DNA from: JANMZR01 sp040385875
Lineage (GTDB): Bacteria; Bacteroidota; Bacteroidia; Cytophagales; Spirosomataceae
Reading direction: 5' to 3'
Assembly: GCA_040385875.1 (NCBI GenBank)
Contig: JAZKGO010000024.1
Location: forward strand, 1-64,000
DNA length: 64,000 nucleotides
Made by a program: the position numbers and the translations under genes. Within the stretch, counting starts at the first letter, position 1; the number at the start of each line of letters is the position of its first letter. The notes below the pieces were generated by a model that worked only from the letters and a program-made list of their open reading frames with translations, did no database searches and was not told the DNA's origin. Positions 1 through 7,507 of this stretch are shown one piece after another.

Positions 1-497
1 CCTCTTTTCAAAACCTCGTAATGCACATGTCTACCAGTACTCAACCCAGTACTTCCAGAAATACCAATTGGAGAGCCTAAAACAACACTCATCCCTTTAT
101 AAACCAGTACTTTATGCAAATGCCCATATTTTGTTTTAAAGCCGTTTTTGTGGTCTATAATAATATATTTCCCTAAAGTTGGCGAGTAATCAACCTTTTC
201 AATTATACCTGAAGCAGTGGCAATTATCGTATCAGAAGTGGCAATATCAATTCCATTATGGTGCCGCATGGTTTTGTTAATGGGATGGTAACGCAGACCA
301 ATATCAGAAGTGAAATAGGAGTTGGCTAGGTTGCGAATTGGGAAGCCTTGTGGTATATGAATGGCAGCTTCGGGGCAAAGCTTTTTTATACGTTCATAGT
401 TTTGGTTTACCCAACTTTTGCTACCATTTTGGATTAATTTCTGTATCTGCTTGCAGGTTGGGGTCTGTAGTAGAAGGCTTAGTAGGATGGTTTTCAT
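1..497 (-). CDS. M23 family metallopeptidase (partial, C-terminus beyond window)
   Basis: Translating the minus strand from an ATG at 497-495 gives an open frame of about 165 codons to the window edge. After a short hydrophobic N-terminus (MKTILLSLLL, possible signal peptide) comes an M23 (LytM-type) zinc peptidase domain. The zinc-binding HNGID motif (HxxxD) and the GRHVHYEV motif (HxH) are both present, as is the expected YGHLHK segment. Family members cut peptidoglycan cross-bridges; in a mobile element such a protein could open the wall for transfer, which is inference. The gene overlaps the upstream 87-residue ORF by 77 bases in a different frame, suggesting coupled translation. The domain looks intact up to the edge. 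Confidence 0.82.
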   Translation of the reverse strand, partial: MKTILLSLLLQTPTCKQIQKLIQNGSKSWVNQNYERIKKLCPEAAIHIPQGFPIRNLANSYFTSDIGLRYHPINKTMRHHNGIDIATSDTIIATASGIIEKVDYSPTLGKYIIIDHKNGFKTKYGHLHKVLVYKGMSVVLGSPIGISGSTGLSTGRHVHYEVLKR

Positions 498-684
498 GAC
501 CTAACATTTTTAAAACTTGTTTGGTTGTTAATTGGGGCTTAGCATTGCCGAAAGCTGAGAAATCATTCTTCAATGAGCTTTTGAGGCCCTTTTTGGTTAT
601 GTTTGGTCGGTATTTGTTTACAGCAAATACATAGAGGACAACTATAAAACCAACTGATATTTTTATGAATAATGCAAAGCCCAT
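421..684 (-). CDS. Small membrane protein of the mobilization module, unknown function
   Basis: This is an 87-residue protein with one clear N-terminal membrane helix (residues about 3-21, FALFIKISVGFIVVLYVFA) and a polar, Lys/Pro/Thr-rich C-terminal part. It starts 2 bases after the relaxase stop and its end overlaps the M23 peptidase gene, so it is probably part of the mob operon. I recognise no family. The membrane anchor and its place between relaxase and peptidase would fit a transfer-accessory role, but this is only inferred from position. Confidence 0.55.
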   Translation of the reverse strand: MGFALFIKISVGFIVVLYVFAVNKYRPNITKKGLKSSLKNDFSAFGNAKPQLTTKQVLKMLGHENHPTKPSTTDPNLQADTEINPKW

Positions 685-686
685 AT

Positions 687-1742
687 CTATATTTTTATGC
701 CTAATTGTTTTTGTATTTTTTCGATTTTTAATTCAAAATCAGGTACTTTTTTGATTTTAGAAACCCTATTTTTTGATTGATGACCAGTTGCCAAATTCAT
801 CCAATAGCTGTAATTTTCTTGACCTTTGGCATTGGTGTATTTTATGTTGAGCAATTCCATATCAAAGTTTTGCTCATAAAGCTTTTTGAAATCTTCCTTT
901 TTGGCTTGTTGCGCTGGTCGATTTTTGATATAATTCCCATAAAAAATGGCTTTTATATCTTCATTTCGGTATTCGTTTTCACCAATTTTGGTACAATTAA
1001 AGCTGGCTCTTTCTGTTTTTGACAGGTCGCCAATTTTTATATTTTTGGTTTTCAGCTCCTTTTGCTGGCTCCAATATTCAACTACTTTTATACCTTTCTT
1101 ATCGGCTAAAGTCTTTAATTCTTTTAAGTTTTTTGCTACATCAAACAATCTTGCTGGGTCATTTACTTTGATTTCCAGTACTTTAGGGTTTTTACTTCTT
1201 AATGCAGCCACTTGAAAGCTTTGACCAATTTTAAAGCTTGTTCCTTTCAATTTCAAGCCATAATTCAATGAAATAGCTACTCCTCGGGTGGTGGTTTTTA
1301 ACTTTTCATAATGTGCACCCAATTTTTTCCCCTGGTTATCTATTCGATTAAATACAAAATGTATATGATAATGGTCGGTATCGTTATGAGCAATCGCAAA
1401 ATATTGTGTTTTTTTTAAGTTTGCCATTTCAACATATTCTTGGCATAAATCTGTAATTTTTTCCCTATTCAAGTTTTTCATTTCGTCCTGAGTAAACGAA
1501 AGCACGTGCATTCCAACATAATCAAACTTTTCACTTCTTTGCTTGACCCGATTATCAAAATCCTTAATCAAAGCTCTTCTGCCTACTAAATCATTGGCAT
1601 CCCTTGGCATTTGCAAGTTTTCAGAATGGATAATTACCTCCGCTTTTTTGTCGCCTCTCTGCCTATGCTCCTCTCGCCCATCGTACACATATTCCACAAG
1701 CCCAGCAACACCCGCACCTGAAGCAGTCACTTTTGCAATCAT
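687..1742 (-). CDS. Relaxase/mobilization nuclease (MobA/VirD2 type)
   Basis: This 351-residue protein begins MIAKVTASGAGVAGLVEYVYDG, as Bacteroidota mobilization relaxases do. The metal-binding histidine motif HNDTDHYHIHFVFNRID lies near residues 118-134 (HxDxxHxH, relaxase motif III). Relaxases nick one strand at oriT, stay linked to the 5' end through a tyrosine, and lead the DNA into the recipient. The gene overlaps the MobC-like gene by 4 bases (ATGA-type coupling). The candidate oriT lies just upstream of that pair. The catalytic tyrosine is not assigned with certainty; Y18 or Y20 near the N-terminus is plausible. The C-terminal third is charged and less recognisable. Confidence 0.9.
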   Translation of the reverse strand: MIAKVTASGAGVAGLVEYVYDGREEHRQRGDKKAEVIIHSENLQMPRDANDLVGRRALIKDFDNRVKQRSEKFDYVGMHVLSFTQDEMKNLNREKITDLCQEYVEMANLKKTQYFAIAHNDTDHYHIHFVFNRIDNQGKKLGAHYEKLKTTTRGVAISLNYGLKLKGTSFKIGQSFQVAALRSKNPKVLEIKVNDPARLFDVAKNLKELKTLADKKGIKVVEYWSQQKELKTKNIKIGDLSKTERASFNCTKIGENEYRNEDIKAIFYGNYIKNRPAQQAKKEDFKKLYEQNFDMELLNIKYTNAKGQENYSYWMNLATGHQSKNRVSKIKKVPDFELKIEKIQKQLGIKI

Positions 1743-2083
1743 CTTCCGTCGTCAATTAATTTTCTAATTTGTACCAAAAGTAAATCCACTTCAATCACTA
1801 CTTGTGTAAAACCTACACTATTGGCTGCTTTAGCCAATTGGTTGAGGTTGTTTGAAATATTTATCAGCCTCAAAACCAACTCCTTTTGGGCTGGTGAATA
1901 GGTGTCAATTATTTTCCCTAAAATGGTCATTTTCGAAACGTATTCACTTTTTGTTATGCCTAATTTTCTAGCATTTTCAATGATTACTTGAAACTCTTTT
2001 AAAGTAAATCTGCCCGTAATCCGCTCGATTTTTTTGTTTGCCTTTTTTGGCCTACCACCTGTAAACTGTTTCGAATTCTCCAT
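1739..2083 (-). CDS. MobC-like relaxosome accessory protein
   Basis: This 114-residue basic protein has an N-terminal ribbon-helix-helix-like segment (GRFTLKEFQVIIENARKLG followed by TKSEYVSKM) and a C-terminal helix rich in Asn/Leu (LINISNNLNQLAKAANSVG). This is the usual layout of Bacteroidota MobC/relaxosome proteins that bind oriT and help the relaxase. It is directly upstream of, and overlaps, the relaxase gene. Function is assigned from the RHH-like pattern and the context; the family match is good but not checked by search. Confidence 0.8.
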   Translation of the reverse strand: MENSKQFTGGRPKKANKKIERITGRFTLKEFQVIIENARKLGITKSEYVSKMTILGKIIDTYSPAQKELVLRLINISNNLNQLAKAANSVGFTQVVIEVDLLLVQIRKLIDDGR

Positions 2084-2146
2084 TTTTGATTTTTCCTTTG
2101 GGTTAAGGGCTTGACCTTTATCAATGAATTTTGAAAAAAATCATGT

Positions 2147-2178
2147 GTTTTGGCTGACCAAAACTACATCTTGCTTCC
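2147..2178 (+). other. Candidate oriT: hairpin plus nic-like motif
   Basis: A perfect 7-bp hairpin (GTTTTGG, loop CTGA, CCAAAAC; 2147-2164) is followed after 3 bases by ATCTTGC (2168-2174). This resembles the YATCCTG|C nic consensus of RP4/VirD2-type relaxases, with the inverted repeat on the same side of nic as in RP4. The predicted nick would be between 2173 and 2174 on the plus strand. It sits in the 184-base space immediately upstream of mobC and the relaxase, where oriT is normally found. This is inference from pattern and position. Confidence 0.42.
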
Positions 2179-2213
2179 TCTCACATTTTTAGTTTTAGAG
2201 TATAAAAATGGAT

Positions 2214-2280
2214 TCTGTTATTTTCTGCTATTTTCAATCAAAATCTGTCATTTTCTGCTAAAATCTGCTATTTTCTGCTA
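2214..2280. repeat. Three copies of a 17-bp direct repeat near oriT
   Basis: The units TCTGTTATTTTCTGCTA (2214-2230), TCTGTCATTTTCTGCTA (2244-2260) and TCTGCTATTTTCTGCTA (2264-2280) differ at one or two positions. Their starts are 30 and 20 bp apart, about three and two helical turns, so a protein could bind the same face. They lie between the candidate oriT and the 122-residue gene and run into that gene's last codons. Binding sites for MobC or for a regulator are the likeliest reading. Confidence 0.55.
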
Positions 2281-2636
2281 ATTTTAGACACTTTTTCTAC
2301 TGTTTTAGCAGATCGTCTTTCCCAATAAATAAATGCTGAGTAGAGTATCAATACACTAAAAATTATTGCTAAAGAGTACGGTATTCCCTTGCCCATAGCA
2401 TACCAAAATGCTACTTTACTATTTGTAAAATGTATTTGTTTCATAGAACCATTTATTTTGCCAGTAGCTTCATTTATTTTTTCTATTGTTGCCTCCAAAT
2501 CACATTGAACTTTTCCGAAATTCTCCTTTAATTCAAGCAGCATCGTTGCCGAGAAATTGTCCATTTCATAACCATATTTGTTTTGGAAAAAGCCTTTGGC
2601 TCTTGTCAAATCCTCTTTCTTAATTTGCTTTTCCAT
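2268..2636 (-). CDS. Small membrane protein with coiled-coil-like region, unknown
   Basis: This 122-residue protein has a charged N-terminal half (residues about 1-70, a heptad-like helix with LELKENFGK and ATIEKINEATGK) and one membrane helix at about residues 80-102 (IPYSLAIIFSVLILYSAFIYW), followed by a short basic tail. It lies 3 bases after the ParA-like gene and is probably translated with it. I do not recognise the family. A membrane partner for the ATPase, for instance a transfer-machinery anchor, is a guess from context. Confidence 0.6.
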   Translation of the reverse strand: MEKQIKKEDLTRAKGFFQNKYGYEMDNFSATMLLELKENFGKVQCDLEATIEKINEATGKINGSMKQIHFTNSKVAFWYAMGKGIPYSLAIIFSVLILYSAFIYWERRSAKTVEKVSKISRK

Positions 2637-2639
2637 AGC

Positions 2640-3341
2640 TTAGGTTTGAAAATTAAAGTTTTGACGAATCTCCTGTTTCATTTTTAGCTTGGCACCAATT
2701 GGATATTCAGAAAGTGGTTTGCCTTTTCTAATTTGATCTAAAATTTGAGCTCCTAGATTGGAGTTTGACTCAAAATCACCAAAACATCGAATTTGAACAT
2801 CAATGGATTTACAATTTTTCTCCAATTCATCCCCTAAACTCGACCAACCTTCAAAGCCATATATGTTTTTCCATGCCGTTATTTCAAATTCACTTTTCAA
2901 AATTTTATGCATTTTCGATAAATATTCAGTACTAGCAGTATAAGAGCCACCACCAGAGATTACGATGTGGAATTGAGCCTCAAACTGTAACTCATCCAAA
3001 AATTCTCTGAAAGGCAAATCCCTAAAAATCAATGCTGGTAATTGCTCAGATTCTGGCGCCCCAAAATCAAAAAAATATTCATTAAAAGGAGTGGCAGCAA
3101 TACTTTCCAAATAACCAATAAGGCGGTCACGCATTAAATGTTCTTGACTATTGAGCAAAGAAAGATTTTCGACTCTAGCATTTGTTAAAAAGGATAACTG
3201 TTTGGTGCTAGTTTTGGTAGAAGAGTCAACATCTACAAAAAAAGTTTCAGCATTGTTTGCTTCAGTAAGTCCAAAAAGGTACGTTAAAAGGCTTTTGCCA
3301 ACTCCGCCCTTTGCTTGAATAATAAAGTTTAGTTTTTTCAT
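2640..3341 (-). CDS. ParA/MinD-like P-loop ATPase of a mobile element
   Basis: The 233-residue protein starts with a deviant Walker A (KGGVGKS, residues 11-17), followed by a VDVDSSTKTS segment and a FFDFGAP segment at the expected Walker B-like position. This is the ParA/MinD/CobQ fold. Such ATPases segregate plasmids or position transfer complexes. No ParB gene is next to it; its partners here are a 112-residue protein upstream (4-base overlap) and a 122-residue membrane protein downstream. It may help mobilization rather than partition, as known for ParA-like proteins in Bacteroidota mobilizable elements; that choice is inference. Confidence 0.8.
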   Translation of the reverse strand: MKKLNFIIQAKGGVGKSLLTYLFGLTEANNAETFFVDVDSSTKTSTKQLSFLTNARVENLSLLNSQEHLMRDRLIGYLESIAATPFNEYFFDFGAPESEQLPALIFRDLPFREFLDELQFEAQFHIVISGGGSYTASTEYLSKMHKILKSEFEITAWKNIYGFEGWSSLGDELEKNCKSIDVQIRCFGDFESNSNLGAQILDQIRKGKPLSEYPIGAKLKMKQEIRQNFNFQT

Positions 3342-3676
3342 TTTGCAAATTTTGATTTAACTGTTTCTATTGATATTTCATCAGGATTGGTCCAGGTTAA
3401 TTCATTTATATTAAGGCTTCCATTAAACTTGTTATGTTCATATTTTCTAAAAGTTTTTGGATTTGATTGCATTTTTTTATGACAGTATCTTCGCCGGCAA
3501 TATTCAATATCCCTTACTTCTATTAAATTTTCTTCTCCTAAATCATTATGTATAGCAACAATGATATTTTTTACGGTTATTTTGGAATTAATCAAATCTT
3601 CATATAAATAAAACAGTAGCCGTTTGCGGTCAGCGGATTTACTTTTTATACTTTTTATCAGCATTTCCTTATCCAT
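3338..3676 (-). CDS. Hypothetical protein upstream of ParA-like ATPase
   Basis: This 112-residue, strongly basic and Asn-rich protein has no membrane segment. It contains an R/K-rich stretch (RDIEYCRRRYCHKKMQ, residues about 57-72), which suggests nucleic-acid binding, and two Cys seven residues apart. It is the first gene of a three-gene operon transcribed away from the GTGGCA repeat cluster, so it may be the protein that reads those repeats, but this is inferred only from position. No known family recognised. Confidence 0.6.
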   Translation of the reverse strand: MDKEMLIKSIKSKSADRKRLLFYLYEDLINSKITVKNIIVAIHNDLGEENLIEVRDIEYCRRRYCHKKMQSNPKTFRKYEHNKFNGSLNINELTWTNPDEISIETVKSKFAK

Positions 3677-3698
3677 AAATATTTTTTTTTAGCACTTT

Positions 3699-3911
3699 GT
3701 GGCGTGCCACGCCACCACAACAAAAATATTTTATTTAACTAATTGACATTCAATACATTATAAGATTTTTACCGTGGCAAACTTTGCCACGCTTCAGAAC
3801 AGTTGGACTTTTGCCACGAACTGCCACGGTTTTGCCACGCTCTTTTCATTTATATATATCTTATTATCAACTACTTATATTATTTACTATTAATATGTGG
3901 CACTGTGGCAC
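3699..3911. repeat. Cluster of GTGGCA/TGCCAC palindromes (iteron- or operator-like)
   Basis: The 270-base space between the replication gene and the ParA operon holds at least nine copies of TGCCAC or GTGGCA-type sequence. There are two near-perfect palindromes (GTGGCGTG-C-CACGCCAC at 3699-3715; CGTGGCAAA-C-TTTGCCACG at 3773-3791). Three direct TGCCACG copies follow at 3812, 3822 and 3833 (10 and 11 bp apart), then two tandem GTGGCAC copies at 3897 and 3905. AT-rich DNA separates them (3841-3896). Spacing of one helical turn and the adjoining AT-rich stretch resemble plasmid replication origins or multi-site operators. Confidence 0.65.
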
Positions 3912-3946
3912 TTTTTCAAAATTTGAATTTTTCAAATTTTATATTT

Positions 3947-6595
3947 TTACCTACTTATTAAATCTAATCCAAATTGACTTTGAAGTTCTAAATAATTCAT
4001 TTTGAAGGTGTTACGAGCAAAATCCGTTTTACTTGGTTCCATTTCATCTTTAAATCTTACTTTTCGGAAGAAATTATTTTTCACAACTTCAGAATTGGAG
4101 TCCAATCCTAAGCTGCTTAAAATCTCATCCATCAAAGTGTATAATGGAGGTGGCAAGGTTTCGAATCGATTATTCTTCTTAAATTCTGCTGAGAATTTTG
4201 TATAAATTCTTTGCAAATTGATAATCACCTCAGCTCCTGAAAAGCGAAAATGAATTCCCTCCAAAATTTGATTTCGTTCAAAAAGCTCCTGGATACAATC
4301 AAAAAACTCCCTTAAATGAGATTTTTCACGGGCAATTCTATCGGATGCTAAAATAGAAATTTCAGCATATTTGATAAATTCTTCCAAAATATCGACTTCA
4401 TTGGTCGCCTCAGTCATTTGGATTTTTCGGTGAAGGCAAAGCATATAGGGAACCGTGAGAATTTGAGCCAAATTGTAAATATAGCGTGGGTTGCCAATTT
4501 TGTATTTTTCAAAATACAGCTCTAAAGCACCTTTTAGGGTTTGATAAGTGACTGAATAATTGGCTTTTACAAAATCACGATAAGCCCAAATCTCTTTCAA
4601 AATATTGGTGATGCCAGCCTCTTGCAAAGCACAGAGTTTGCGATAGGCTTGGCTTTGAGCATCAGTTTTTTGTCTATTATTATTCACAATAAGCACCAAA
4701 CGACTGAAAAATGGCTCATCTTCTGGTAAGGTTGGCAAGAAATTACTGGCGAATCCAATCGCACATTTTGGCACTAAATCAATGGTATCATAAATTAATT
4801 TGGAATTTATATTCGATTTAGAATAGGCTTTATTGTCATAACTGGCTTGAAAAATCGGTGTTAAATTGTGGTTGGGAGTGTATTCATCGCCGAAAATGAA
4901 ACCACAATAACGCTGCTCTAATTTGCTTGTAAAGCCAGCTTCGCTATTTCTACCTTTTAAATTGATTCCCATTGCTTGGCCATCCGTTCCAAAAATATAA
5001 TTGAGGTGTTTGAAAAAAGTACTTTTATTAGTGCCAGCGATACCAGTTAAAAACAACATCGGACTGAAATTGCAAGCTTGGACAGCCACATCTCTAAAAA
5101 TAGAAAAAAGCATAAAACTTGCTCCCAAAAATGCCAATTCATGCTTTTGAGCGGCCGCAAACAGTTTAAACCATTCATTAAAACCAACCACATTTTCCAC
5201 ATATTTATAGGGGGAATCATCGTTTTTGTTTACCTGAGGCATGGAAACAAATGAACCTTGATAGTCGATAATGCCAAATCGGTCTGGAGAATATATTTTG
5301 CCTTGCTTAGAAATGGCACAATTGGCAAACATAAAAAGCTCTGTTTCCGGATGAAGGCCATATCGAAGCACTTTTTTGGCTCTCGGAAACTCAGTACAAT
5401 TAAACAAAAAAGTTCGTATTTTTTGCAATTGGGTATAATTTGCAGTAATACTCAGCCGTTTTGCACCTAAAATTCTCTCTAAGTTTTTAGGCTCAAAAAA
5501 GTCTTCATGATTGATTTCTAGATAGATAGGGCTTGCATCTGGCAGTTGAACTTCCAAAATCCAAGTATAATATTCGTTTTCATCGACAGTCATGTATTTC
5601 ACATAAAGTAAAAAGCCTTCAGAAACTACTGAATTGTATTTTGGACCTTGGACAAGCATCCGAAAATCCTGCAAATCATAGGTTACTGAGCCATTTGATT
5701 CGGTATCTTTTGTTTTCCGGTACAAATATTTATGATGTGCTTCTTCGTTTTTGGTAATGGTAATTCCTGCTTCTTTAGCTTTTTTGAACAAAAAAGCAGG
5801 ATTATCAAATCGGGTAGATTTCAAACATTCATCAAATTTTGCATCTGTTTCTGCTGGATTATATTTTGGATAAAATTGGCTTAGTTCTTGAAAAAGAGGT
5901 CGACCATCTTCTCGAAATCCACCAGATAAAGCGAAACCTAAATTCAGCCAGTCCGTATAATTTTCAGTTAAATCCATTCTTTGAGAAACAATTCTTTCAA
6001 CAACCAATTTCGCTCGCTCCAAATCGGCTTGATTTTTAGGATTTTCTTGTTTTACTAAAACTTCTTTTACTTCAAACACCTGTGAATCAGGCATATAAAT
6101 AGTATCTATATCCCAGCTCAAAAAGCAAGCTCGACAAATATCTTTTCCCGACTTATCAACCACCATGCCATATTTTCCTTTAAAATATTCCGAAAGTTGA
6201 ATCCAGGCATGTTTGAATTCTGAGATTTTTACAATCAATTTTAAACCATTTCCGCTTGGGCTTGTGAAAAGTAAATGACAGAATTGGTCCTTTCCCAATT
6301 CCTTTTTTACCCTTTCCAAATCTCCAATTTTATCAAAATCTAGACAAATCAAGCCACTTTCTAAAAGTAAATTGGCTTCCTTTCTATCTGAAAAAATTCC
6401 AGAAAAGCAGACATAATCCAGTTTGTTTTTGAGTTTTCGTTGAAGTTCTGAATCCTTTTCAACTCGAATTTTTTGTATTCGATTTTTATATAAATCTGAA
6501 ACCAGCATTTTATAAACTGTCTCATTATCAATAGATTGACTTGGCTTTGTTTGGGTGATGCCACCTTTGAAATAGGAGAATTGGGGATTAGTCAT
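3947..6595 (-). CDS. VirE_N/BT4734-like + PriCT-2 primase-helicase-type replication protein
   Basis: This 882-residue protein matches a common Bacteroidota mobile-element architecture. Residues about 1-180 are a BT4734/VirE N-terminal (AEP primase-related) domain, with conserved CLDFDKI and FTSPSGNGLKL segments. Residues about 190-280 are a PriCT-2-like helical region (WLNLGFALSGGF). The C-terminal half is a P-loop helicase-like domain with Walker A GIAGTNKST and Walker B-like FIFGDEYTP. Such proteins start or support replication of the excised element. It lies 6 bases downstream of the HTH gene, forming one operand, and ends at the GTGGCA cluster, a plausible target. Full length with no visible damage. 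Confidence 0.82.
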   Translation of the reverse strand: MTNPQFSYFKGGITQTKPSQSIDNETVYKMLVSDLYKNRIQKIRVEKDSELQRKLKNKLDYVCFSGIFSDRKEANLLLESGLICLDFDKIGDLERVKKELGKDQFCHLLFTSPSGNGLKLIVKISEFKHAWIQLSEYFKGKYGMVVDKSGKDICRACFLSWDIDTIYMPDSQVFEVKEVLVKQENPKNQADLERAKLVVERIVSQRMDLTENYTDWLNLGFALSGGFREDGRPLFQELSQFYPKYNPAETDAKFDECLKSTRFDNPAFLFKKAKEAGITITKNEEAHHKYLYRKTKDTESNGSVTYDLQDFRMLVQGPKYNSVVSEGFLLYVKYMTVDENEYYTWILEVQLPDASPIYLEINHEDFFEPKNLERILGAKRLSITANYTQLQKIRTFLFNCTEFPRAKKVLRYGLHPETELFMFANCAISKQGKIYSPDRFGIIDYQGSFVSMPQVNKNDDSPYKYVENVVGFNEWFKLFAAAQKHELAFLGASFMLFSIFRDVAVQACNFSPMLFLTGIAGTNKSTFFKHLNYIFGTDGQAMGINLKGRNSEAGFTSKLEQRYCGFIFGDEYTPNHNLTPIFQASYDNKAYSKSNINSKLIYDTIDLVPKCAIGFASNFLPTLPEDEPFFSRLVLIVNNNRQKTDAQSQAYRKLCALQEAGITNILKEIWAYRDFVKANYSVTYQTLKGALELYFEKYKIGNPRYIYNLAQILTVPYMLCLHRKIQMTEATNEVDILEEFIKYAEISILASDRIAREKSHLREFFDCIQELFERNQILEGIHFRFSGAEVIINLQRIYTKFSAEFKKNNRFETLPPPLYTLMDEILSSLGLDSNSEVVKNNFFRKVRFKDEMEPSKTDFARNTFKMNYLELQSQFGLDLISR

Positions 6596-6601
6596 AGCTT
6601 C

Positions 6602-6928
6602 TTATTTGATAGAATTATCTTCAAAATATCGCCTTATTTCTGTGGTAGGCACATATATTTTACGGCCTTTTTCAATTGTTTTAATTAAGTTTTGACTTCT
6701 TAATTCATCAAACTTGCTTCTATGGATACGCAAAGCATCCATAAATTCCATGGCAGTAATGTATTCTGACATTGATGGACTTTCCGTATTCAAATTATTG
6801 AGTTTGTCCATGATTGCTTTTTGGTTAGAATGCATTTGCTTTACCAAATCGGCAAGCACCAAAAAGACTGAAGGGAGTTCGGGAGATAACTTTTCCATTT
6901 CGTTATATTCTGTTTGATTTTGAGTCAA
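6602..6928 (-). CDS. Helix-turn-helix (excisionase/MerR-like) regulator
   Basis: This 108-residue protein has a C-terminal DNA-binding domain of the HTH_17/excisionase type: ITAMEFMDALRIHRSKFDELRSQ carries the two helices (quoted here beyond its core; key parts are EFMDALRIHRSKF) and a wing follows (IEKGRKIYVPTTEIRRYF). The N-terminal half is helical. Bacteroidota mobile elements often carry such a gene in front of the primase-like gene, where it regulates excision or replication. It is the first gene of the two-gene operon with the 882-residue protein. Confidence 0.75.
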   Translation of the reverse strand: MTQNQTEYNEMEKLSPELPSVFLVLADLVKQMHSNQKAIMDKLNNLNTESPSMSEYITAMEFMDALRIHRSKFDELRSQNLIKTIEKGRKIYVPTTEIRRYFEDNSIK

Positions 6929-7374
6929 AGGAATAGGGAAATAGAAATTTTGTAAAGAAGAATTTGGTAGATTGCTTGAATTAATTGCTAGATTGTAGGT
7001 TTCAATAGTTACATTTTATTTCTTCAAATCTTAAAGAAAATGAAAAGCCCATAAAATTCTGCTCTTCGAAAAATTCAGCGCTGGCTCTAAAAAGGCTTTT
7101 TTGTGCGAGCTTATTTTCGAAATTATTTCCCGATTTCAGGGAATAGAATAATTTTGAAAATGGGCTGATGGCTTGTGCGAAAGGTAAGAAAAAGGCCTTT
7201 TGTGATTGGATTTTTGGGAGGGCGGGGTTTTATGGGTGTGGCTAGTACAATTAAATTTGTTTATGCTATTATTATTAATTATTTTGCTTTTATAGAAAAG
7301 AAGTATAATAGTTAATTTGATAAGTAAAGGGCAAAACAGGCAAAAAGTGTAAGTAATAGTGTAAGTAAAACAAA
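6929..7374. other. Gene-poor element edge next to tRNA-Phe
   Basis: About 445 bases with no convincing gene; the one long frame here runs into the tRNA and looks random. It should hold the promoter of the HTH-primase operon. A 12-bp tandem repeat AGTGTAAGTAAW lies at 7346-7369. An AT-rich stretch (7255-7320) separates it from a G-rich segment near 7215-7245. If the element integrated beside tRNA-Phe, the attachment site should be in this interval; no duplicate of the tRNA end is visible in the window. Confidence 0.4.
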
Positions 7375-7408
7375 AAGCCCTTGATAATACGCTGATTATC
7401 AAGGGCTT
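7375..7408 (-). terminator. Intrinsic terminator of tRNA-Phe
   Basis: A perfect 14-bp stem (AAGCCCTTGATAAT pairing with ATTATCAAGGGCTT, 6-base loop) lies 13 bases past the tRNA 3' end. On the minus strand it is followed by TTTTTGTTTT. Confidence 0.85.
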
Positions 7409-7421
7409 AAAATTTAAAACG

Positions 7422-7494
7422 TGGTGATGGACGGAATCGAACCGCCGACACAAGGATTTTCAGTCCTTTGCTCTACCGACTGAGCTACATCACC
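7422..7494 (-). tRNA. tRNA-Phe (GAA)
   Basis: The 73-base minus-strand gene folds as a full cloverleaf. It has a 7-bp acceptor stem (GGTGATG/CATCACC) with discriminator A, a D-arm with AGCTCAGTCGGTAGAGC, an anticodon arm with GAA in the loop (GGACTGAAAATCC), and a T-arm containing GGTTCGATTCC. The anticodon GAA reads Phe. The next genomic base is C, but CCA is not fully encoded. It has its own promoter and terminator. Confidence 0.97.
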
Positions 7495-7507
7495 GTTTTT
7501 GGGAATG

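Noticed and set aside
3699..3911. CRISPR array
   Set aside because: Repeat units are only about 7-9 bp, palindromic and unevenly spaced, with no uniform spacers or cas genes.
7136..7453. Minus-strand frame of 105 codons covering the tRNA-Phe 3' part
   Set aside because: It reads through the tRNA and terminator, has low-complexity composition and no family character; a chance frame.
7422..7494. tRNA-Phe 3' end as proven integration site
   Set aside because: No second copy of the tRNA end is visible and the terminator directly follows the tRNA; kept only as a hypothesis.
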